From Phycisphaerales bacterium UBA2218 (GTDB lineage Bacteria > Planctomycetota > Phycisphaerae > Sedimentisphaerales > Anaerobacaceae), in NCBI GenBank assembly GCA_002327785.1, contig DCUI01000081.1, positions 49,701 to 85,858 of the forward strand: a stretch of DNA of 36,158 nt. The letters run 5' to 3'. Below the pieces are notes generated by a model that was given only the letters and a program-made list of their open reading frames with translations, made no database searches and was not told where the DNA came from. Each line of letters opens with the position of its first letter. Positions within the stretch are counted from its first letter, which is position 1. A program made the position numbers and the translations under genes. Shown in pieces: positions 1 to 6,869 of this stretch.

Positions 1-2
1 CT

Positions 3-50
3 CAGCCGCCGACCCAGCCGCCGACCCAGCCGTCGATCCAGCCGCCGACT
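3..50 (+). repeat. 12-bp minisatellite, four units, inside secretin gene
   Basis: Four consecutive 12-base units close to CAGCCGCCGACC start at 3, 15, 27 and 39. They are in frame and encode QPPT, QPPT, QPSI, QPPT. The array may continue upstream of the window. It is probably a flexible proline-rich linker whose length can vary by whole units. Confidence 0.8.
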
Positions 51-1757
51 GAGACCCTGACGGGCAGAGAGATATTGCTTCGCCGGCTCGCGCAGGTCCA
101 GAAGGATATCGACACTCTGCTGGCTCAGCCGCTGGATGCCGCGAATCAGGCCAAGCTGCAGGATCTGTTGAGGCAGTATGCTCAGCTTCGTCAGATGACC
201 GAGGGAGACGGCCCGATCACTGAGTCCGATCTGGCGTCTGGGGTTCGACCTGGGCCAACGGGCGAAACAATCGCGCCGAAACTGCTCAGCACTCTCGGGG
301 AGCTCTCCCGGCGGACGAACACGAAGATTGCCGTCGATATCACGGTCAAGGATGAGCCCATCACGACGGGCGTCGCGAGCGTGGAGGGCATGCCCGTCAA
401 CGTGGCGTTGCAGCAGATTCTCAGCGGAACGAAGAGAAAGTATGCGTTCGATGCGCTGCCGGATAACACGTACCTGGTGTATCATCCGCTCAGCAACATG
501 TACCCCTTCGGCACCCAAATCACTTCAGCCCTGGCGGATATTGCCAGCGAGGTGGAGGTGCCGATCATCTGTGACCCCAACGTTACGCTGAACACGACGG
601 CCAGCTTCACGGGCGTTCCGCTGGAGACCGCCCTGGACATGATCCTGGCGGGCACGCCATACGTGTTCAAGAGAATGGCCAACTACTATCTGGTCGGCGA
701 CCGCGGTGTCGGGAGCATCTCGTTCCCGCAACTCAGTGAGACGCGCCACGTGCGGCTGAATCACAACACGCCGAGACGGATCAAAGAGATGCTGGCTGAG
801 CCCTATCAGCCGTATGTCCAGGCGGAAGCCGCCAGCGCCACCGATCCGAACGATCAGGGCCGTCTCTTGGCGGTCACGGCGCCCAGGGAGTTGGCGGACA
901 AGATCGTGGAGCTCATCCGCGGGCTCGACGTATCGCGACGGCAAGTCCTGTTGGATGCCCGCGTGGTTGTCATGGAACGCGGCAACCTGTTGAACCTAGG
1001 TGTCCAGTGGGATTTCCCGACGCTCCAGTATGGACAGATCCTCAGCAACAGCGATTGGTCGAAGGCCTTCTCGATCGGGTACTCGATCGACCAGACGTTT
1101 ACGAATTCGTTGATGGCGACATTGAACGCGCTTCAGTCGAACAATCAGTTGGAGATCGTGGCCAATCCGCAATTGACCGCCCAGGATGGAAGTCAGGCCC
1201 AGTTGCGATCCATCCAGGAAGAGTGGTTCATGATGAGCGATCAGCAGGCGATCAACAACATGTATGGCTACTCTCGTGCCGAGCTCCAGAAGATCGAGTC
1301 CGGGACGATCCTGACGATCACGCCGCACATCGGTGACAGCAATGAGATCACGCTCGAAATGGCGGTCGAAGTCAGCGACAGCATTGCGAAAGGCGCGGAT
1401 AGCGATCTTCCGATTGTGACGCGTCGGCAGGCCAAGAACCGCGTCACCGTCCAGAACGGCGGTACGGTCGCCGTGGCCGGGTTGACGGAGAATCGTACGC
1501 GACAGATAGATCGGCGGGTTCCCGGCCTTGGAAACCTTCCCATCGTCGGCCGACTGTTCCGCAACAACGACGACTTGAAGACGACCAAGGAGGTTGCAGT
1601 GTTCGTGACCGCCAACCTGGTCCCGGAGAAGAGTTCGCTGGCGATGAACCAGGTCGGCAGTGGGGTCGAGGCCCTGACGCTCAGCAACCAGCCGAAGCCC
1701 GCCGGACAGGAGTTCAGGAACGGCATCGCAGAGGCGCTGGCGCGTCAGCCGCAGTAA
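3..1757 (+). CDS. Secretin (GspD/PilQ family), 5' end outside window
   Basis: Outer-membrane secretin of a type II secretion or type IV pilus system, which forms the multimeric outer-membrane gate. The frame is open from the first bases of the window, so the gene starts upstream; a TTG at 75 is only an internal codon. Counting from that TTG, two STN-like domains lie near residues 66-135 and 145-210, a secretin N1-like segment near 222-285, and the secretin barrel from about 295. The barrel holds the family signature VPGLGNLPIVGRLF near residue 482, followed by the lip strands. The visible N-terminus is a Gln-Pro-rich linker of QPPT repeats. A small lipoprotein gene follows 9 bases after the stop, which fits an envelope-complex locus. 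Whether it serves secretion or pili cannot be decided here. Confidence 0.9.
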   Translation, partial: QPPTQPPTQPSIQPPTETLTGREILLRRLAQVQKDIDTLLAQPLDAANQAKLQDLLRQYAQLRQMTEGDGPITESDLASGVRPGPTGETIAPKLLSTLGELSRRTNTKIAVDITVKDEPITTGVASVEGMPVNVALQQILSGTKRKYAFDALPDNTYLVYHPLSNMYPFGTQITSALADIASEVEVPIICDPNVTLNTTASFTGVPLETALDMILAGTPYVFKRMANYYLVGDRGVGSISFPQLSETRHVRLNHNTPRRIKEMLAEPYQPYVQAEAASATDPNDQGRLLAVTAPRELADKIVELIRGLDVSRRQVLLDARVVVMERGNLLNLGVQWDFPTLQYGQILSNSDWSKAFSIGYSIDQTFTNSLMATLNALQSNNQLEIVANPQLTAQDGSQAQLRSIQEEWFMMSDQQAINNMYGYSRAELQKIESGTILTITPHIGDSNEITLEMAVEVSDSIAKGADSDLPIVTRRQAKNRVTVQNGGTVAVAGLTENRTRQIDRRVPGLGNLPIVGRLFRNNDDLKTTKEVAVFVTANLVPEKSSLAMNQVGSGVEALTLSNQPKPAGQEFRNGIAEALARQPQ

Positions 1758-1766
1758 ACAACCAGA

Positions 1767-2330
1767 ATGAGGAGCGTGGCAGCAGTGTTCAATAAGCGTG
1801 GATCCCAAGTTGGCGCAGTGACCGGTATGCTGCAGTCTCCGCACGCCCCATCGGGGCCAGGGACTCTCAAAGTGACGAGTCGCTCGGGCCTGTATGCGAA
1901 AGGTCGTTCGCAGGCCCTTCGGCGGTGGGGTGTTCTGCTGATCCTGATGTTCCTGGCTTTGGAGGCGGTGGGCTGCAACAGCTGGTTCAAGCCGGTCGAA
2001 TGGTCCGAGCTGGGGCCGCGGAGCACGAAGCCGGAATCGCCGTTTCGGGTCGTCCACAAGAAGAATATGAGTGTGGCGACCCTCTTGCCGGACGATATCG
2101 TTCGGATCATGCAGCGAGTCGGTTTTGCCGATGAGCAGATCCTCGATCTGGGAACCGATCTGCACAATGCTCTGCGTTTCTCGGGAGCCGCGGAGGTCTT
2201 CTACAAGAAGGAAAAGCTGGCGATCTTCGTGGTCGACAGCGGCTATGTGCGAATCCGGTCTCGTTCGGGTAGCTTCGACTATGACGTTCCGAACGGTCGA
2301 TTCGTTTCGGCTCTTCCGAATGGCCGCTGA
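1767..2330 (+). CDS. Small putative lipoprotein next to secretin
   Basis: Not recognised as a named family. With the ATG at 1767 the protein has 187 residues. A hydrophobic stretch (GVLLILMFLALEAVGC) ends in a plausible lipobox with Cys70, so the mature protein would be a roughly 118-residue lipid-anchored periplasmic domain. The 69 residues before the lipobox are too long for a lipoprotein signal, so the true start is probably internal, for example GTG at 1872 or ATG at 1827; none has a clear ribosome binding site. It lies 9 bases after the secretin stop and is probably cotranscribed with it. A role as a secretin-assembly partner (pilotin-like) is possible but rests on position only. Confidence 0.6.
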   Translation: MRSVAAVFNKRGSQVGAVTGMLQSPHAPSGPGTLKVTSRSGLYAKGRSQALRRWGVLLILMFLALEAVGCNSWFKPVEWSELGPRSTKPESPFRVVHKKNMSVATLLPDDIVRIMQRVGFADEQILDLGTDLHNALRFSGAAEVFYKKEKLAIFVVDSGYVRIRSRSGSFDYDVPNGRFVSALPNGR

Positions 2331-2708
2331 CGGTTGGGCGGGGAGCCGTTTGCGACCAGGTTGCAGCAAGACTCAGGAGTGATCTTTCGGTAGTGAAGAT
2401 CCCGGCACGGAAGCCGATGCCCGGCAGAGGTCCCCACGAGCCGGCAGCCGGGGGAGGGTGATGCTTTCTTTCAGACCCCGGCAGGGTGCGGGCCGGCGTT
2501 CAGACCTTGCTGGTTCTCGCGTATTCATCGGTCGCGTTGTCCAGGTCCGTCATTTCTCCATTTCCCCTGGCGCCTATGCGTCCATTTCTCCATGGCAGGG
2601 CGGCGGCGAGTTGGATTATAATCACGCCCGGCGCAGGTCCCATGGCGGTATGTGGGGCGGCCGAGCAGGGGCGGGCGTGAAGGCTCGCGACGTCGCAGGG
2701 GCAATACG
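2331..2708. other. Intergenic region before ligA
   Basis: No convincing gene. It contains a weak hairpin just after the lipoprotein gene (GATCTT near 2382 with AAGATC near 2397, no T run), a short direct repeat of CATTTCTCCA (2551-2560 and again from about 2583), and a perfect -10 hexamer at 2617-2622. Confidence 0.5.
2617..2622 (+). promoter_or_regulatory. Candidate -10 box for ligA
   Basis: TATAAT is a perfect sigma-70 -10 hexamer, 87 bases upstream of the ligA ATG. No good -35 hexamer lies 16-18 bases upstream, so the promoter call is tentative. Confidence 0.35.
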
Positions 2709-5159
2709 ATGGCTGGAGAGATCGGCAAGCGAATGGAGTGGCTCAGGAGCCAGATCCGCAGACACGACTATCTGTACTACGTCCGGAATCAGCCCGAGAT
2801 CACGGACCAGCAGTACGATGAGCTGTTCGCAGAGCTCAAGAGGCTGGAGGCCGAGCATCCGGACCTCGTGACGCCGGACTCGCCCACGCAGCGGGTCGCC
2901 GGCCGGCCCTTGGAGGGGTTCGCGACCGTCCGGCACGCCATCCCCATGCTGAGCGTGGACAACACCTATAACGCGGAGGAATTGCGCGCCTTCGATGAGC
3001 GGGTCCGCAAGCAGTTGGGTGTTTTCGACTACGACTACGTGGTCGAGCTCAAGATCGACGGCCTGGCCGTGAGCCTGCGCTACGAGAACGGCGTTCTGAC
3101 GACCGGGGCCACGCGCGGCGACGGCGAAGTCGGCGACGACGTCACCGCGAACATTCGGACGATCCGATCTGTTCCGTTACGTCTACACAATGGCGTCTCT
3201 CGTGGCATGGGCTTCCAGCCCATGAATCATCGGCAGGATGCCGATGCCACAACGGCTCGCGGGCGGGATGCCCGCGGCACTGGCGTTCCCGCTGTGCTCG
3301 AGGTCCGCGGCGAGGTCTACATGCCCACGAAGTCGTTCGTGGCGCTGAACAAGGTGCGGGCCGAGTCTGGGGAGCCGGCCTTTGCCAATCCCCGCAATGC
3401 GGCCGCCGGCTCGCTGAAGCTGCTCGACCCGCGCATCACGGCCACGCGGAACATGGCGTTCTTCGCCTACGCACTGGGCGAAATTTCCGAACCTCTGGGC
3501 GAGGATCATTGGCACACCCTGCAACAGCTCAAGGAACTCGGCCTGCCCGTCAATCCGCACATCAAGCGGGCCAAGGACATCGACGAAGTGATCGAGATCT
3601 GCATGAGTTGGACCGACCGGCGGTCCAAGCTGGACTATCAGATCGACGGGATGGTCATCAAGGTCAATCGTTACGATCAGCGGGATATCCTGGGGGCCAC
3701 GGGTCGGGCGCCGCGATGGTGCATCGCATACAAGTTCCCTGCGGAGCGAGTCCAGACCATACTTGAGTCGGTCGATGTGCAGGTGGGCAAGACCGGAGCT
3801 CTGACGCCTGTAGCGAATCTGCGTCCTGTGTTGCTTGCGGGCACGACGGTGAAGCGAGCAAGCCTGCACAATTTCAGCGAGGTCGAGCGCAAGGATATTC
3901 GGATTGGCGACACAGTAATCATCGAGAAGGCTGGCGAGATCATCCCCCAGGTCGTTAGGGCAATCGCAGAGAATCGCCCACACAATGCCCGACGGATTGA
4001 ACCACCTGAAAAATGTCCGGCCTGTGGGGCCGAAGTCACCGCCGAGTCCACGGAGTACCGCGTTTGCAGAAACCCTGATTGCGAGTGGTTCAATCAAGAG
4101 CGAAACCTCCGGACCCTCAGATGCAATGTCTGCAAGTCCCCTGTGGAAGTCGTTGAGAAGACTACGCACTACTGTACAGACTACTTCTGTCCTGCGCAAG
4201 TCAGAGAGAGGCTGAAGTACTTCGCCGGTCGGGATCAAATGGACGTGGAGGGCATGGGCGAGAGGGTTGTGGAACAATTGGTTGCGCGGGGGTTGGTTTC
4301 TGACCCGAGCGATATCTACAGACTGAGCGTGGAGCAAATACGGTCACTCGACGGCTTTGCTGATGTCTCAGCGCAGAAGCTCCACGATGCAATTCAGGCA
4401 AGCAAGAAACGTGGCTTTGATCGCGTTCTCGTTGCCTTGGGAATCCCGTTGGTCGGTCACACGACAGTTGAGAAGGTTTTGGGGAAATACCTCGACATTG
4501 ATACACTCAATGCCGCCTCCCTCCAGGAGCTCAGAGAATTCCTTCTTTCAGCAAGTGGAGTCTCCATGCCAGGCCGGATCCATAGGTTCTTGCAGAGCAG
4601 GGAGGGTGCCGACATGGTGGCGAAAATGGTACGGCTCCAGCAAGGGGTTATCTCATTGAGAGTGGCGGACATGATTGGGCCGGTGCGAGCGAAGAAACTG
4701 GCAGCCTATTTTGATAATGACCCCAGGAGGTTGGGAAATGCAGGACAAGACGAGATTCGCCAGGCTCTCGGGATCAAACCAGAGGAGGTTGGCAAGATCG
4801 CTGAGAGTCTCTACGGCTATCTTCACAGCGAGACCGGCCGGAAGATCATCTCCCGCCTCCGGGAAGTTGGAGTCGAGATGATCGTGCATAGAGTCCGTCG
4901 CGCAGTGCCTCAGGGAATCGGTCCCTTAGCCGGAAAGACTGTGGTCGTAACGGGAACTCTCAGAGAGTACAAACGTGCTGAAGCGGAGCAGGCGATTCGC
5001 GAGGCCGGCGGGAAGGTTTCGGGCAGCGTGAGCAGGAAGACCGACTTCGTGGTGGCGGGTGCAGACCCCGGCAGCAAACTGCAGAAGGCCCGCGAGTTGG
5101 GCGTCGAGGTGATCGACGAGGAGCGGTTCAAGAAGTTGCTGGCAGGAAAGGAATCGTGA
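2709..5159 (+). CDS. ligA: NAD+-dependent DNA ligase LigA with two insertions
   Basis: Seals nicks in duplex DNA using NAD+, in replication and repair. ATG 2709 is chosen over 2652 because MAGEIGKRMEWLRSQIRRHD begins the usual Ia domain. Domains in order: Ia; adenylation domain with the catalytic lysine in KIDG (Lys115); OB fold; zinc ribbon; helix-hairpin-helix repeats; BRCT from about residue 735 (GKTVVVTGTL...). The 816 residues are well above the usual roughly 670. One cause is a 30-odd residue insert at about 161-194, encoded by a hairpin repeat, just before the conserved LEVRGEVYM. Another is the zinc region: ribbon C436/C439/C453/C458 is followed by a second, C472/C475/C489/C494, with the same CX2CX13CX4C spacing. 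Bases from about 3760 to 4930 look less GC-rich than the flanks. The reading frame is intact; ribD starts one base after the stop. Confidence 0.95.
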   Translation: MAGEIGKRMEWLRSQIRRHDYLYYVRNQPEITDQQYDELFAELKRLEAEHPDLVTPDSPTQRVAGRPLEGFATVRHAIPMLSVDNTYNAEELRAFDERVRKQLGVFDYDYVVELKIDGLAVSLRYENGVLTTGATRGDGEVGDDVTANIRTIRSVPLRLHNGVSRGMGFQPMNHRQDADATTARGRDARGTGVPAVLEVRGEVYMPTKSFVALNKVRAESGEPAFANPRNAAAGSLKLLDPRITATRNMAFFAYALGEISEPLGEDHWHTLQQLKELGLPVNPHIKRAKDIDEVIEICMSWTDRRSKLDYQIDGMVIKVNRYDQRDILGATGRAPRWCIAYKFPAERVQTILESVDVQVGKTGALTPVANLRPVLLAGTTVKRASLHNFSEVERKDIRIGDTVIIEKAGEIIPQVVRAIAENRPHNARRIEPPEKCPACGAEVTAESTEYRVCRNPDCEWFNQERNLRTLRCNVCKSPVEVVEKTTHYCTDYFCPAQVRERLKYFAGRDQMDVEGMGERVVEQLVARGLVSDPSDIYRLSVEQIRSLDGFADVSAQKLHDAIQASKKRGFDRVLVALGIPLVGHTTVEKVLGKYLDIDTLNAASLQELREFLLSASGVSMPGRIHRFLQSREGADMVAKMVRLQQGVISLRVADMIGPVRAKKLAAYFDNDPRRLGNAGQDEIRQALGIKPEEVGKIAESLYGYLHSETGRKIISRLREVGVEMIVHRVRRAVPQGIGPLAGKTVVVTGTLREYKRAEAEQAIREAGGKVSGSVSRKTDFVVAGADPGSKLQKARELGVEVIDEERFKKLLAGKES
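3206..3276 (+). repeat. Triple-hairpin dispersed repeat inside ligA (MGFQPM type)
   Basis: Three perfect hairpins, each with a 5-base loop, stand in a row. CATGGGC 3206-3212 pairs with 3218-3224 around TTCCA. CATCGGC 3228-3234 pairs with 3240-3246 around AGGAT. CGCGGGC 3258-3264 pairs with 3270-3276 around GGGAT. The stretch is read in frame as GMGFQPMNHRQDADATTARG and onward. A related CATGGGC hairpin lies between genes at 34696. From memory, MGFQPM/MGILPM translations recur in planctomycete genomes as a dispersed repeat. Confidence 0.85.
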
Positions 5160-5160
5160 C

Positions 5161-6342
5161 GTGAACGCACTGGACGAGAAATTCATGCGGTCGGCCCTGA
5201 TGCTGGCGGGCAAGGGGATCGGGTCGGTGGAGCCGAATCCGGCGGTGGGGTGCATCATCGTGAAGGCCGGGCAGATGATCGGCAAGGGCTACCACAAGAA
5301 GTTCGGCGGCCCGCACGCGGAGGTGAACGCCATCGCGGACTGCGCCACGCTCAGCATTCGGCCGGAGGGCGGGACGATGTACGTCACGCTGGAGCCGTGC
5401 TGTCACGTCGGCAAGACCGGCCCCTGCACGGACGCGATCATCAAGGCCCGCATTGCCCGGGTCGTCGTCGCGACGGGGGACCCTTCGGCTCATGCGAACG
5501 GCAAGGGGCTCGATCAATTGCGGCAAGCCGGCGTCGAGGTGGAGGTGGGATTGTGCGAGGACGAGGCCCGGCTGCTGAACGCCCCCTTCTTCAAGTACGC
5601 CGCGACAGGCAAGTGCTGGGTGGTGCTCAAGTGGGCCCAGAGCATCGACGGCAAGCTCGCTTATGCGGATCCGTCGCAGGAAAAGCGGTGGATCACGAAC
5701 GAGCTGAGTCGGGCCGATGCACACAGGCTGCGCCGCCGGGTGGGGGCGATCGTGGTGGGAATCAATACGGTTCTGGCGGACAATCCCATGCTGACGCCAA
5801 GGCCGAGCAAGGGCAAAAAGCCGATCCGTGTCGTTCTGGATAGCGATCTGCGGATTCCGTTGAAATCCAGGCTCCTGCGGACGACGAAGACGAGTCCCGT
5901 CCTCGTCTATACGCGGAAGGCCGCAGTCGAGGCAAATCCCAAGCACGCCGAGCGGATTCGCAAGAGGGGGGCGAAGGTGCTGGTCTGCGAAGAGGCTGCC
6001 GAGACGCCCGATCTGCACTTGCTGCTGGATCGGCTGAGCGAGCGGAGTGTCCAGCAGGTGCTCGTTGAGGGCGGCCCCCGCGTGCTGGCGTCGTTCTTGC
6101 GAGAAGGGCTGGCGGACGAGATCCGCGTGTACATCGCCCCGAAGATCCTCGGCGCCGACGGGACTGCCTTCATCGGCGAGCCGATGAAGGACCTCATGCA
6201 GGGCATCGGCCTGGACCACGTGCAAATCAAAACCTTTGGCGACGACGTCTGCCTGAGGGGGCTGCTGGCCGACCCGAGCATTCGGCAGGAGCGGGCCAAA
6301 ATTTCCGCTCTTTCGAGCGTCTGTGCCCCGGAATCCATTTGA
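5161..6342 (+). CDS. ribD: Bifunctional riboflavin biosynthesis deaminase/reductase RibD
   Basis: Catalyses deamination of 2,5-diamino-6-ribosylamino-4(3H)-pyrimidinone 5'-phosphate and then NADPH-dependent reduction of the ribosyl side chain, two steps toward riboflavin. The N-terminal deaminase carries the zinc ligands His52 (in PHAEV), Cys80 and Cys89 (in LEPCCHVGKTGPCT), with Glu54 as the proton shuttle. The C-terminal reductase begins near residue 155 (VVLKWAQSIDGKLA) and includes VEGGPRVLASFL. At 393 residues the length is typical. The GTG start lies one base after the ligA stop, implying translational coupling. The stop codon overlaps the -35 box of the downstream small-RNA promoter. 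No other rib gene is in the window. Confidence 0.95.
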   Translation: MNALDEKFMRSALMLAGKGIGSVEPNPAVGCIIVKAGQMIGKGYHKKFGGPHAEVNAIADCATLSIRPEGGTMYVTLEPCCHVGKTGPCTDAIIKARIARVVVATGDPSAHANGKGLDQLRQAGVEVEVGLCEDEARLLNAPFFKYAATGKCWVVLKWAQSIDGKLAYADPSQEKRWITNELSRADAHRLRRRVGAIVVGINTVLADNPMLTPRPSKGKKPIRVVLDSDLRIPLKSRLLRTTKTSPVLVYTRKAAVEANPKHAERIRKRGAKVLVCEEAAETPDLHLLLDRLSERSVQQVLVEGGPRVLASFLREGLADEIRVYIAPKILGADGTAFIGEPMKDLMQGIGLDHVQIKTFGDDVCLRGLLADPSIRQERAKISALSSVCAPESI

Positions 6343-6367
6343 CTGCACCGCGATCATGTCGTATGAT
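6339..6367 (+). promoter_or_regulatory. Strong sigma-70-type promoter for a small RNA
   Basis: TTGACT (6339-6344), a 17-base spacer, then TATGAT (6362-6367). Predicted transcription start is about 6373-6375, exactly at the 5' strand of the long stem of the RNA below. The -35 overlaps the ribD stop codon. Confidence 0.7.
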
Positions 6368-6373
6368 ATAGAT

Positions 6374-6504
6374 GTTGCGGGTGCAGACGGAGATCAGTGG
6401 GTCTCGTAAAGCACTACCCGCGGTACGGTGCATTCTGGCACACCGCAACAAGGAGACCGGCCTACAATCAGCTATCATGTGCTCGCCTGGGTCTCCTTTT
6501 TTTT
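6374..6504 (+). ncRNA. Candidate structured small RNA, about 131 nt
   Basis: A complete transcription unit without a convincing ORF. The 5' part folds into a three-way junction. Its base stem pairs 6374-6387 with 6434-6449: GTTGCGG with CCGCAAC, then GTGC with GCAC, then AGA with TCT, with single-base bulges at 6442 and 6437. Two arms follow: GAGA 6390-6393 with TCTC 6402-6405, and GCACTACC 6411-6418 with GGTA 6422-6425 plus GTGC 6428-6431. An intrinsic terminator comes immediately after. I compared it from memory with the conserved cores of 4.5S/SRP, tmRNA, RNase P, FMN, TPP and purine riboswitches and saw no match. It could be a regulatory sRNA, a divergent 6S-like RNA, or a riboswitch for the short ORF at 6598. 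Confidence 0.6.
6450..6504 (+). terminator. Intrinsic terminator of the small RNA
   Basis: AAGGAGACC (6450-6458) pairs perfectly with GGTCTCCTT (6490-6498). GGC 6459-6461 can pair with GCC 6485-6487 inside the loop. The run TTTTTTTT occupies 6497-6504. Confidence 0.75.
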
Positions 6505-6597
6505 ATGCGCTCACATCGGCGGATCGGTTTCCCTTTGACCGGCGGCATCGCGCATGCTGTAATCTGGCGGATTGAGAGTCCCTTCGTACGGGAGTTT

Positions 6598-6759
6598 ATG
6601 AGATCGTCCAAACCACAGATTGCAGATGGTGTCATCGGATGGCTTCTCGAAGACGGCTATCCCGGCCGGCTCCAGACCGAGATCGAGAAGAAGGGCAAGC
6701 CCAGCAAGTGGCTCGCGCTCACTGTCCTGCGGGTGCTGAAATGGATAGGCAGCTCGTGA
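6598..6759 (+). CDS. Possible 53-residue hypothetical protein
   Basis: Not recognised. From ATG 6598 the frame encodes MRSSKPQIADGVIGWLLEDG and onward, ending TVLRVLKWIGSS. Codons after the tenth are mostly G or C in third position, as in neighbouring real genes, which argues for real or recently real coding. It is rich in charged residues with an amphipathic C-terminal segment. GGGAG lies only three bases before the ATG, shorter than usual. The frame is open back to a GTG at 6397, which would overlap the small RNA and is unlikely. It could be the remnant of a longer gene. Confidence 0.35.
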   Translation: MRSSKPQIADGVIGWLLEDGYPGRLQTEIEKKGKPSKWLALTVLRVLKWIGSS

Positions 6760-6799
6760 TTGGCAGGTCCGTAACTTGCGTTCCTGTCTTGCATATGGT

Positions 6800-6828
6800 T
6801 TGATGGTTTTCAGCATCGGCCGTATAGA
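6800..6828 (+). promoter_or_regulatory. Candidate promoter for the DUF1080-PHP gene
   Basis: TTGATG (6800-6805), a 17-base spacer, then TATAGA (6823-6828). Each hexamer matches consensus at four of six positions. The start would be about 35 bases before the ATG at 6870. Confidence 0.4.
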
Positions 6829-6869
6829 CGGCTTCATCTTTTGTTCTCAACATAGAAGGAGATCGTGCG

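Noticed and set aside
996..2369. 457-codon minus-strand frame across secretin and lipoprotein genes
   Set aside because: Shadow of high-GC coding on the other strand; no recognisable domain.
5128..6357. 409-codon minus-strand frame opposite ribD
   Set aside because: ribD on the plus strand has all catalytic motifs; the opposite frame has none.
6374..6504. FMN riboswitch linked to ribD
   Set aside because: It lies downstream of ribD, not upstream, and the conserved FMN-aptamer core segments are absent.
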